27,887 bases of DNA from NCBI GenBank assembly GCA_910586605.1, contig CAJUJR010000039.1, forward strand, positions 1 through 27,887, written 5' to 3'. The notes under the pieces are model-generated. The model saw only the letters and a list, made by a program, of their open reading frames with translations, was not told the origin of the DNA and made no database searches. How positions within the stretch are numbered: position 1 is the stretch's first letter; each line of letters opens with the position of its first letter. The position numbers and the translations under genes are program-made. This document shows, in pieces, positions 1 to 7,500 of the stretch. Source of the DNA: an uncultured Lachnospiraceae bacterium (GTDB lineage Bacteria > Bacillota > Clostridia > Lachnospirales > Lachnospiraceae).

Positions 1-330
1 AGTATCCTGTGCGTTATTCTTTTTTCAAAAAAGTTGTAAAGTGGTGTAAATAAATTAAAGCACTAAAATAAACCCATTATCATATTTCTACAATTGATAG
101 TGGGTTTATTCATGTATCCAATATTTAATTGATACTTCATTCCTTCCAAAACAAGTGAATAAACAAGCAAACTTTTCGTGAATGACCTTGGTAAAATCTC
201 TTACCAAAATCTCTGTGATATTTTGCGATAATTTACGATAGTTTATAACACCCTCTTTATATCCACAAAACACGCTATAATGCTTGATTTCCCAATGTTT
301 TCAAGGAATTTTGCTTAGAAACTTTTCTTA
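1..330. other. Gene-free left edge, possible remnant DNA
   Basis: No convincing coding region is visible in these 330 bases downstream of tsf. The stretch is AT-rich. It holds a strong hairpin at 67-110 (listed separately), a small perfect palindrome at 188-207 (TTGGTAA, 6-base loop, TTACCAA), and a direct near-repeat of GCGATAAT/ACGATAGT around 224-242. A short plus-strand frame starting near 182 ends in a TAG close to 240 and is preceded directly by a stop, so it cannot be an intact gene. It could be decayed mobile-element DNA, but that is a guess. Confidence 0.4.
67..110. terminator. Long hairpin, likely bidirectional terminator
   Basis: The arms AATAAACCCATTATCA (67-82) and TGATAGTGGGTTTATT (95-110) pair over 16 positions with one G-U wobble and a 12-base loop. 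A-rich and T-rich flanks would give a U-tract in either direction. It may end the rpsB-tsf transcript, although it lies about 220 bases past the tsf stop, or it may end a gene arriving from outside the left edge. Confidence 0.65.
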
Positions 331-1266
331 TTAGTTTCCTCCCATCTGTGCTGCTACCTCAGCCGCAAAATCCTCTTCCTTCTTCTCCAGCCCTTCGCCT
401 GTTTCAAAACGTACAAAACTCTTTACAGCCAGCTTGCAGCCTTCTGCCTTTGCCACGTTTTCCACATACTTACCAACTGTCTCTTTATTTTCAGCCTTTA
501 CATATTCCTGTTCTAACAGGCAGACTTCCTTTAACTCCTTATTCAAACGGCCGATAATCATTTTCTCAATGATATTATCTGGCTTATTTGCATTCTTAGG
601 GTCATTTTTAGCCTGTGCGAGCAAAATTCCTTTTTCATGCTCCTTATAGTCCTCATCTACGTCATCAGAAGACACATATTTTGGATTTAAAGCAGCCACT
701 TGCATTGCCACATTCTTTAAGCACTCTTTTACAGCATCGTTTGAAGAATCTGTATCAGCCTCTACTAATACGCCAATCTTACCGCCTGCATGGATATAAG
801 ACACCACAAGGCCATCTGTTTCAACTTTCTGGAAACGGCGGATTGTCATATTTTCACCAATCACTGCAATCATAGCTTTTAACTTCTCTTCCACTGTCTG
901 GCTGTTATCAGCAGCCCATGCCTCTGTAAGGAATGTATCTACGTCTCCTGCAGTGCTTGTCTTAACCTGTGCTGCAACTTCTGCAACATATGCCTGGAAT
1001 TTTTCATTTTTAGCTACGAAATCTGTTTCGCTGTTAACTTCTACGATAGAAGCAGTTTTTCCATCTTCTGAAACGTCAACTGCAACCATTCCTTCTGCAG
1101 CAATACGCCCAGATTTTTTCTCTGCTTTTGCAAGGCCGTTTTCCCTTAACCACTCAACTGCCTTGTCCATATCGCCGTCTGTATTTGTAAGAGCCTTTTT
1201 ACAATCCATCATCCCGGCTCCAGTCATTTCCCTTAACTCTTTTACCTGTGAAGCTGTAATTGCCAT
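331..1266 (-). CDS. tsf: Elongation factor Ts
   Basis: EF-Ts is the guanine-nucleotide exchange factor that recycles EF-Tu during translation. The 311-residue product opens with the N-terminal UBA-like module (MAITASQVKELREMTGAG, then MMDCKKAL) and carries the EF-Tu-contacting TDFVAKN motif at residues 81-87, followed by the dimerisation core. The open frame extends five codons upstream to 1281, but that upstream ATG is part of ATGGAGGAAAAGAAAATG, whose GGAGG is the ribosome binding site for the ATG at 1266, so the inner start is chosen. It lies 33 bp after rpsB on the same strand, the usual rpsB-tsf pair, and is probably co-transcribed from the promoter upstream of rpsB. Length and motifs are normal for the family. 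Confidence 0.98.
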   Translation of the reverse strand: MAITASQVKELREMTGAGMMDCKKALTNTDGDMDKAVEWLRENGLAKAEKKSGRIAAEGMVAVDVSEDGKTASIVEVNSETDFVAKNEKFQAYVAEVAAQVKTSTAGDVDTFLTEAWAADNSQTVEEKLKAMIAVIGENMTIRRFQKVETDGLVVSYIHAGGKIGVLVEADTDSSNDAVKECLKNVAMQVAALNPKYVSSDDVDEDYKEHEKGILLAQAKNDPKNANKPDNIIEKMIIGRLNKELKEVCLLEQEYVKAENKETVGKYVENVAKAEGCKLAVKSFVRFETGEGLEKKEEDFAAEVAAQMGGN

Positions 1267-1299
1267 TTTCTTTTCCTCCATTTACTTTACTAAATATAA

Positions 1300-2022
1300 T
1301 TATGCCCCAGCAGCTTCCTCATCTGCTTCTGCCATAGATTCGCCCTGATTTGCTTCGATAACAGCATCTGCAATCTTGGAAACAATAAGCTTAACAGCCC
1401 TGATTGCATCATCATTCCCTGGGATTACATAATCAAGCTCTTCTGGATCGCAGTTTGTATCCGCAATCCCGATTAAAGGAATCCCCAATGTATGTGCTTC
1501 CTGGATACAGATTCTCTCTTTCTTTGGGTCAACAACAAAAATAGCATCTGGAATCTGCTTCATATCTTTGATACCACCAAGGTTCTTCTCAAGCTTTTCC
1601 CATTCCTTTTTCAGGCCAATTACTTCTTTCTTAGGAAGAACATCAAATGTGCCATCCTCTGACATTGCTTCAATCGCCTTTAACCTCTTAATACGGGTCT
1701 GGATTGTCTTAAAGTTTGTAAGCATACCGCCTAACCATCTCTCGTTAACATAGAACATGCCGCAACGCTCTGCCTCTGCTTTAATAGAATCCTGCGCCTG
1801 CTTCTTTGTACCAACAAAAAGAATTGTACCGCCGTTTGCCACGATATCCTTTACAGCATTGTATGCAGTATCTACCATTCCTACTGACTTCTGCAAGTCA
1901 ATAATATAGATGCCATTACGCTCTGTGTAGATGTACTCTGCCATTTTAGGGTTCCATCTTCTTGTTTGATGCCCAAAGTGAACACCTGCTTCCAGTAATT
2001 GTTTCATTGAAATTACACTCAT
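1300..2022 (-). CDS. rpsB: 30S ribosomal protein S2
   Basis: S2 is a small-subunit ribosomal protein. The 240-residue product begins MSVISMKQLLEAGVHFGH and contains the typical RRWNPKM and ERNGIYIIDLQKS stretches, the GGTILFVGTKKQAQ segment, RWLGGMLTNFKT, and the late DPKKERICIQEA and GIADTNCDPEELDY segments. The C-terminal tail is acidic and Ala-rich (MAEADEEAAGA). The frame is open for 41 more codons upstream, but those are translated leader RNA. The ATG at 2022 is preceded by GGAGG with a 7-base spacer, and homologues start here. The gene is followed by tsf. A promoter and a roughly 125-base structured leader lie upstream. Confidence 0.98.
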   Translation of the reverse strand: MSVISMKQLLEAGVHFGHQTRRWNPKMAEYIYTERNGIYIIDLQKSVGMVDTAYNAVKDIVANGGTILFVGTKKQAQDSIKAEAERCGMFYVNERWLGGMLTNFKTIQTRIKRLKAIEAMSEDGTFDVLPKKEVIGLKKEWEKLEKNLGGIKDMKQIPDAIFVVDPKKERICIQEAHTLGIPLIGIADTNCDPEELDYVIPGNDDAIRAVKLIVSKIADAVIEANQGESMAEADEEAAGA

Positions 2023-2147
2023 TTTAATACCTCCATTTGGTTTTATTGCTTCCGCATACTTCCAAACGCATGACCTTACGGCACCAATACGAAATCCGTA
2101 TGCGTGTTTAATTAGGAACTGTGTTTGAAATCCATTTCCAAACACAC
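2023..2147 (-). promoter_or_regulatory. rpsB 5' leader with inverted repeats
   Basis: This is the inferred untranslated leader between the candidate promoter and the rpsB start. Read on the minus strand it begins with a hairpin (GTGTTTG ... CAAACAC, 2123-2147) and then has a long-range pair, CGCATAC with GTATGCG, separated by about 38 bases and enclosing a small ATACG/CGTAT hairpin. The second arm ends about 18 bases before the GGAGG. S2 operons are autoregulated through their leaders in enterobacteria, so control here is plausible, but I do not recognise a known leader class. Confidence 0.35.
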
Positions 2148-2158
2148 TTTTGACAGTT
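2111..2158. repeat. Palindromic intergenic repeat (copy A)
   Basis: TTAGGAACTG (2112-2121) runs into TGTTTGAAAT, a short loop, and ATTTCCAAACACAC, giving a near-perfect hairpin. The outer arms AACTGT and ACAGTT also match. The same two words, TTAGGAACTG and TTYCAAACAC, occur together near 9080-9110 and 20024-20046, so this looks like a member of a dispersed repeat family. Confidence 0.5.
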
Positions 2159-2183
2159 TATCACAAATACCCGGCCTTTGCAA
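2155..2183 (-). promoter_or_regulatory. Candidate sigma-A promoter for rpsB-tsf
   Basis: On the minus strand TTGCAA (-35, 2178-2183) is followed by a 17-base spacer and TAAACT (-10, 2155-2160), with TGA directly before the -10 box (extended -10). Each hexamer matches consensus at four of six positions. Transcription would start about 125 bases upstream of the rpsB ATG, so the repeat hairpin would form the 5' end of the leader. Confidence 0.5.
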
Positions 2184-2203
2184 GAATTTTCCTGCTAACA
2201 TCC

Positions 2204-3706
2204 TTAATTTTTTCTAAACATATATAGATACCGCGCCATCTCTTTAGAAAATTCTGCATATGGCTTTTTTATGCAATCTGTCTGCTGCATTAGCATTTCA
2301 TACCATGCTATTTCCCCAGCATTTTCAAATTCCTTTTTATAAAACTCTGCCGCACTGCGTTTCCTTTGCAAAAGTTTATAGCATTCATCTGTAATAGAAT
2401 ATACCTCATATGCAATTTTGTTCTTTTTCAATGCTTTTGCAAGTTCTGTAGTATTTTCATCTGCCGTTTTTGGCATTACGTCGCCCTCCTGATATCCTGC
2501 AAAAAATACGCCGCCTTTACAAAGCCATCGGTTAATACGGGCTATAAACCCTGCTATATCCTTTACAAAATACATAGTATCCATTGATACAATTACATCA
2601 AATGAATTATCAGCATATTCTATTTCATCCATTGTCCCTATCCGAAACTCTGATTTGTGTGGATATAATGTGCAAGCTGTTTGGATTGCGTGGCTGGAAT
2701 AATCAAATCCATGGATATATGCATCTGTGCATTTCTGAAGATACCCTAACATCTTTCCATTCCCACACCCAATATCCAGGATATGAATTTCCTCTTTTTC
2801 CGGAATATATCCTAAAATCCTTTCAATCTGATGGATATCGCTAAACCCATCCTGTGAAAAATCCTCGCCAAAAGCCTTCCGGCAATACTTACGAAATACC
2901 TCTGAAGCTGCCGCCATCTGATAAAACTGCTGATACTCATTATAAAAAAGCGGAGTGCCGGCACATTCCACTTGCAAAAAAGCCTCTGGCTTTTTTGTTG
3001 GTATACCACTACGTTCGGCGCATTTTCTTTTTTCCTCTCTCATCCATTTTTTATCTGCCTCTGTAATCCTACGGGACTCCACGCACTTTTGCAGCATTCT
3101 TTTATACGTTTCCCTATCAATTGGATGTTTATGTAAATACCTCTTTGTTTCCTGCGGAAACTTTGCCCATGCTGTAGCAAATGCCCACGCTACCGCCATA
3201 CTTGCATAATATTCTTTTGTATCAAGTGTCCCAAATACCTCCAATGTTTTTCCAATATATTCTGGTATCAGATAATGCGCCATCAGCATCACAGCCACAG
3301 CACGTACTTCAAATTCTTTATGGCTGTCTTTATACTGCATCAAAAAATCCCAAACCTGCACAGGATATTTTGACGCACTTTGGAACGTCGTGCAAAAGGA
3401 ATCATTGACAGACCAATTATTAATACGGGGAATAAATTGCCCTGCAGCTTCCAGTATTTCTTCCACTGGAGCCTTCACATACCCAAGAACCATCCCCTGC
3501 AGCATCATTTCCTCAAAATAAGCAAAATCCTGCCATGACAGGTACTTTTTCCAGTCTCCCTCTGCAAGCTGCTTTGCAAGCTTCCTTAACTGTGGAAGCC
3601 TGATTCCCAACATATTTTCTACGCCAGGGACCAAGCTTTCACTAAACTTCTTATACTCCTTTTCTGCCATCCCTTCCAGGCAGTTTCTTAACTCCTGCTG
3701 TGTCAT
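2204..3706 (-). CDS. AlkD-like DNA repair / SAM methyltransferase fusion
   Basis: The 500-residue protein joins two enzymes. Residues 1 to about 228 resemble the HEAT-repeat DNA alkylation repair family (AlkD/AlkC glycosylases that release alkylated purines), with the NNWSVND segment (W98, D102) matching the W-x3-D active-site arrangement of AlkD. Residues about 250-500 are a class I SAM-dependent methyltransferase: motif I is ILDIGCGNGKML (309-320), the acidic residue after strand 2 is D335 in GFDYSS, and FDVIVSMDTMYFV (369-381) is the motif IV region. The substrate of the methyltransferase is unknown. The linker, residues 233-245, is encoded by a perfect palindrome that has a second copy after ldh. 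The start has GGAGGG only three bases upstream, closer than usual, so the exact start is less sure. The coding frame is intact across the seam. Confidence 0.85.
   Translation of the reverse strand: MTQQELRNCLEGMAEKEYKKFSESLVPGVENMLGIRLPQLRKLAKQLAEGDWKKYLSWQDFAYFEEMMLQGMVLGYVKAPVEEILEAAGQFIPRINNWSVNDSFCTTFQSASKYPVQVWDFLMQYKDSHKEFEVRAVAVMLMAHYLIPEYIGKTLEVFGTLDTKEYYASMAVAWAFATAWAKFPQETKRYLHKHPIDRETYKRMLQKCVESRRITEADKKWMREEKRKCAERSGIPTKKPEAFLQVECAGTPLFYNEYQQFYQMAAASEVFRKYCRKAFGEDFSQDGFSDIHQIERILGYIPEKEEIHILDIGCGNGKMLGYLQKCTDAYIHGFDYSSHAIQTACTLYPHKSEFRIGTMDEIEYADNSFDVIVSMDTMYFVKDIAGFIARINRWLCKGGVFFAGYQEGDVMPKTADENTTELAKALKKNKIAYEVYSITDECYKLLQRKRSAAEFYKKEFENAGEIAWYEMLMQQTDCIKKPYAEFSKEMARYLYMFRKN
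2974..3009. repeat. Palindromic element inside a coding region
   Basis: CAAAAAAGCC (2975-2984), loop TCT, GGCTTTTTTG (2988-2997) form a perfect 10-bp stem, followed by TTGGTATACCAC. The same layout (hairpin with a three-base loop, then TTGGTGTACCAC) is found at 24393-24424 between genes. Here it encodes, in frame, the linker between the two domains of the fusion protein. Its form is that of an intrinsic terminator, which is unusual inside an open frame. Confidence 0.65.
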
Positions 3707-3735
3707 ATCCCTCCATGTTGCCTTTGGCGGCTAAA

Positions 3736-3764
3736 ATAATGTAGTAAACAAGTTTGGTTTCCAA
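3736..3764 (-). promoter_or_regulatory. Possible promoter for the repair/methyltransferase gene
   Basis: On the minus strand TTGGAA (3759-3764), a 17-base spacer and CATTAT (3736-3741) give a weak sigma-A-like pair, four of six matches in each box, about 30 bases before the start at 3706. The -35 box lies inside a GTTTGG/CCAAAC hairpin (3752-3766) and inside the recurring GTGTTTGGAA motif. Confidence 0.35.
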
Positions 3765-3771
3765 ACACGCT

Positions 3772-4473
3772 TTAATCCTCTGAACGCCTTCCAAAAAGAA
3801 GGACAAGGCGCAAGAGCTGTAAAATGGTCGAAATTGTTGAAGTAACATATGTCATTGCAGCAGCGCCTAACACCTTCCTTGCCCCACTCAACTCCCGGTC
3901 ATATAATAGCCCTCTTGATTTCAGCACGCGCAAAGCCCTGCCTGATGCGTTAAATTCCACAGGAAGGGTAACTACCTGAAATGCCAATGTCAGTGCAAAC
4001 AATAAGATACCAATTTTAAGAACCCCAAATGAGCCCATAATCAAGCCCAATATAATAACTGGCCACGATAGTTTAGAGCCAAGGTTCACAACAGGTACAA
4101 TTGCATTTCTGATTTTAATTGGGACATACCCCACCTTATGCTGTATGGCATGGCCGCACTCATGGGCAGCAACCCCCACCGCAGCGACAGAAGACGAGCC
4201 ATACACACTGTCAGAAAGGCGCAGAACCTTATTCCTTGGGTCATAATGGTCTGTCAAATTCCCGGCAATCCGCTCAATCCGGACATCCGTTATCCCCGCC
4301 TCCCGAAGCATCTGCGCCGCAACCTCCTGCGACGCCAAGCCGCGTGCAGTCCCCATTGAACTATATTTCCGGTAAGTATGGCTTACATTTGCGGAAGCTG
4401 CCATACAAATTAACGCCCCAATAATAACAAGCAAATACGTTGGGTCATAATAATAATGATACATTCCTGGCAT
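3772..4473 (-). CDS. YugP-like membrane zinc metallopeptidase
   Basis: This 233-residue protein matches the Zn_peptidase_2 (YugP) family of neutral membrane zinc peptidases. Zinc ligands are in HECGH (104-108), with E173 in PVEFNASGRA as a likely third ligand. Predicted membrane helices lie near residues 11-28, 125-146, 151-171 and 205-226, so the active site sits next to the membrane. The start at 4473 has GAGG seven bases upstream (GAGGTAAATTATG). The natural substrate is not known for this family. It lies 79 bp after polC, with a 9-bp inverted repeat between them, and may be read from polC or from its own signal. The family length and motifs look complete. Confidence 0.92.
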   Translation of the reverse strand: MPGMYHYYYDPTYLLVIIGALICMAASANVSHTYRKYSSMGTARGLASQEVAAQMLREAGITDVRIERIAGNLTDHYDPRNKVLRLSDSVYGSSSVAAVGVAAHECGHAIQHKVGYVPIKIRNAIVPVVNLGSKLSWPVIILGLIMGSFGVLKIGILLFALTLAFQVVTLPVEFNASGRALRVLKSRGLLYDRELSGARKVLGAAAMTYVTSTISTILQLLRLVLLFGRRSED

Positions 4474-4489
4474 AATTTACCTCATTTCT

Positions 4490-4531
4490 GCGCTGCTTTT
4501 TCGTATAATGCAATGTTTGTGCAAGCAGCGC
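4490..4531. repeat. Inverted repeat between polC and the peptidase gene
   Basis: GCGCTGCTT (4490-4498) and AAGCAGCGC (4523-4531) are perfect 9-bp arms around a 24-base loop. On the minus strand the second arm is followed by AGAAATGAGG and has no T-tract, so a standard terminator is unlikely. It may be an mRNA processing or stability hairpin, as the 3' arm ends just before the ribosome binding site of the next gene. Confidence 0.4.
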
Positions 4532-4552
4532 CCGGCCACAAACCTGCATCTT

Positions 4553-7500
4553 TCACATCTCCATAAAATCCAATAGCGAAATCTGGTTTGTATGCGGCAA
4601 ATCCCGCATCAAACCAAGCCTTGCCATTGTTTCTACCGTACCTGCGCTGACTTTACAGCGGTTCTTAAAATCCTCTCGTGACAAAAAAGCACCTTTGCTT
4701 GCTTCATCTTCTATCATTTCAGCAGCTTTATCCCCAAGGCCGTCAATTGTTGCAAAAGAAGGCATCAGCTTTCCGTCTACAATTTGAAAACGGTTCGCCT
4801 TGGAACGGTAAATATCAATTTTAACAAAACCAAATCCCCTCGCATACATTTCCTGCACAATCTTCATATCTTCCAAGGTGCTCTTCTCCTTATCCGACAA
4901 TTCATTCTTACGGTTCTGATAGTCATTCATATAATATTCCAGGCGCTCCTTCCCCATACACATCAGCTCATAATCAAAAGAAGTCGCGCGGATGCTGAAA
5001 AACGCCGCATAGTAAGCAAGCGGATAATACACCTTAAAATACGCCACCCTAAGCGCCATCATAACATATGCTGCCGCATGGGCTTTCGGGAACATATACT
5101 TAATTTTCTCACATGATTCCAGATACCATTCCGGCACATTGCAGGCAAGCATATCCTCCTTCATGCTGTCATCCAGCCCTTTCCCCTTCCTGACACTTTC
5201 CATTATCTTAAAGGAGCGTTCATTTTCAACCCCCATATGAATCAAATAAGTCATAATGTCATCACGCGTACAGATAGCAGAAGACAGCGTACAATAACCT
5301 TTGGTAATATAATACTGCGCATTATTCAGCCACACATCTGTTCCGTGGGAAAGCCCGGAAATCCTTACCAAATCAGAAAAATTCCTGGGTTTTGCATCCA
5401 AAAGCATACCAATTACAAACGGAGTCCCAAACTCCGGCAGCCCCAGGCATCCAAGCGTACAGCCCCCAATATCCTCCGGCACAATCCCAAGTGCTTCCGT
5501 GCTTGCAAAAAGGGAAAGCACCCCCTGGTCATCCATACGGATTTTCCCGGCGTCCACATCTGTCAAATCTTCTAGCATACGGATCATCGTAGGGTCCTGG
5601 TGCCCTAATATATCAAGTTTTAAAAGGTTTGCATCAATCTTATGGTAATCAAAATGCGTTGTGATAATTTTTGTATTCATATCATTTGCAGGATGCTGTA
5701 CAGGCGTAAAAGTATAAATTTCTTCTCCCATCGGAAGAACCACAATGCCGCCTGGATGCTGCCCCGTTGAACGCCTGACGCCCTCACAGCCATGTGCAAT
5801 CCTCTCAATTTCTGCACTTCTTTTTGTAATTTCCCGCTCTTCGCAATATTTCTTTACATATCCATACGCTGTCTTTTCTGCCAGCGTGCCAACTGTCCCG
5901 GCGCGGAATGTCTGCCCCGCCCCAAAAATAATCTCGGTATAATCATGCGCATTGCTCTGGTATTCACTGGAAAAATTCAAATCAATATCCGGCTCTTTAT
6001 TTCCCTTAAACCCAAGGAAAGTTTCAAACGGGATATCATGCCCCTCTTTTTCCAACATTTCCCCACAGACCGGGCAAACTTTATCCGGCAGGTCACAGGC
6101 AGAGTTACCAGAATGTTCCTTTAATTCCTTAGAATCAAAGTCATAATAATGGCAGCTTTTACAGTAATAATGCGCGGGAAGCGGGTTAATTTCGGTAATC
6201 CCAGACATTGTTGCCGCAAAAGAAGAACCGACCGACCCCCTTGATCCAACCAGATAACCATCCTCATTTGACTTCCACACAAGCTTCTGCGCAATAATAT
6301 ACATCACGGCATACCCATTGCTGATAATGGAATTTAACTCACGCTCTAGGCGCTCTTCCACAACAGGCGGAAGGTCAGGACCATATATTTCATGCGCACG
6401 GCTATAACAGATATCCCGCAAATCCTGGTCTGAATTTTCAATTTCCGGCGGGCATTTCCGAGGGCTGCAAGGCTCAATTTTATCCACCATATCGGCAATC
6501 AGGTTCGTATTTGTAATAACAATTTCTTCCGCTTTCTTAGAGCCAAGATATTGAAACTCAGACAGCATCTCCTCTGTTGTGCGATAGTAAAGCGGCGCTT
6601 GCTTATCTGCATCAGCAAACCCCTTCCCAGCCATAATAATACGGCGGTACACTTCATCCTCTGCGTCCATAAAATGGACATCGCAGGTTGCCACGACAAG
6701 TTTCCCATAAATCTCCCCAAGTTCTACAATTCTCCGGTTCAGCTCCATCAAATCATTTTCATCCTGAATCTGTGGATAGCGGTCAGAATCCCTTATCATA
6801 AAATCATTGTTCCCAATTGGCTGGATTTCCAGATAATCGTAAAACTTTACAAGCCTGTCAATTTCCTCCTCTGGCTTTTCCTCCACCAATGCCCTGTAAA
6901 GTTCCCCAGCTTCGCAGGCCGAACCAATCATCAAGCCTTCCCTCCACTCTAAAAAAAGGCTTTTTGGAATCCTTGGGCGGCGGTTAAAATATTTTAAATG
7001 GGACTCAGAAACAAGACGGTACAGGTTCACGCGCCCTGTCTCATTTTTTGCCAGCATTACGGCATGATACGCTGGCATTTTCCTGATCGCCTCTTCATCT
7101 GGGATGCAGAATTTATTTAATTCTTCCAATGTAGTAATATTTTTATCAGAAAGCCTTTCTAACATCCTGGCAAATATTTCTGCTGTCGCCGTTGCATCAT
7201 CTACTGCACGGTGATGGTTTTCCAACGATACCCCAAGCCTTTTTGCGACAGTATCTAACTTATACCGTTTTAAATCCGGCAAAAGGGCGCGCGCCACTGC
7301 CACGGTATCAATCACTGTATAATCTACTGCAATTCCCTGTTCCTTTGCCTTCTGCTCAATAAACCCCATGTCAAAGGCGGCGTTATGCGCTACCATAATA
7401 CATCCTTCACAGAAGCAGATAAATTCTGGCAAAACCTCCTGAATTGTCCCAGCTCCAGTTACCATAGAATCATTAATCCCTGTAAGCTGCTGTATTGGAT

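Noticed and set aside
2023..2145. Longer start for rpsB
   Set aside because: The extra 41 codons are leader RNA with hairpins; the inner ATG has GGAGG and matches the family start.
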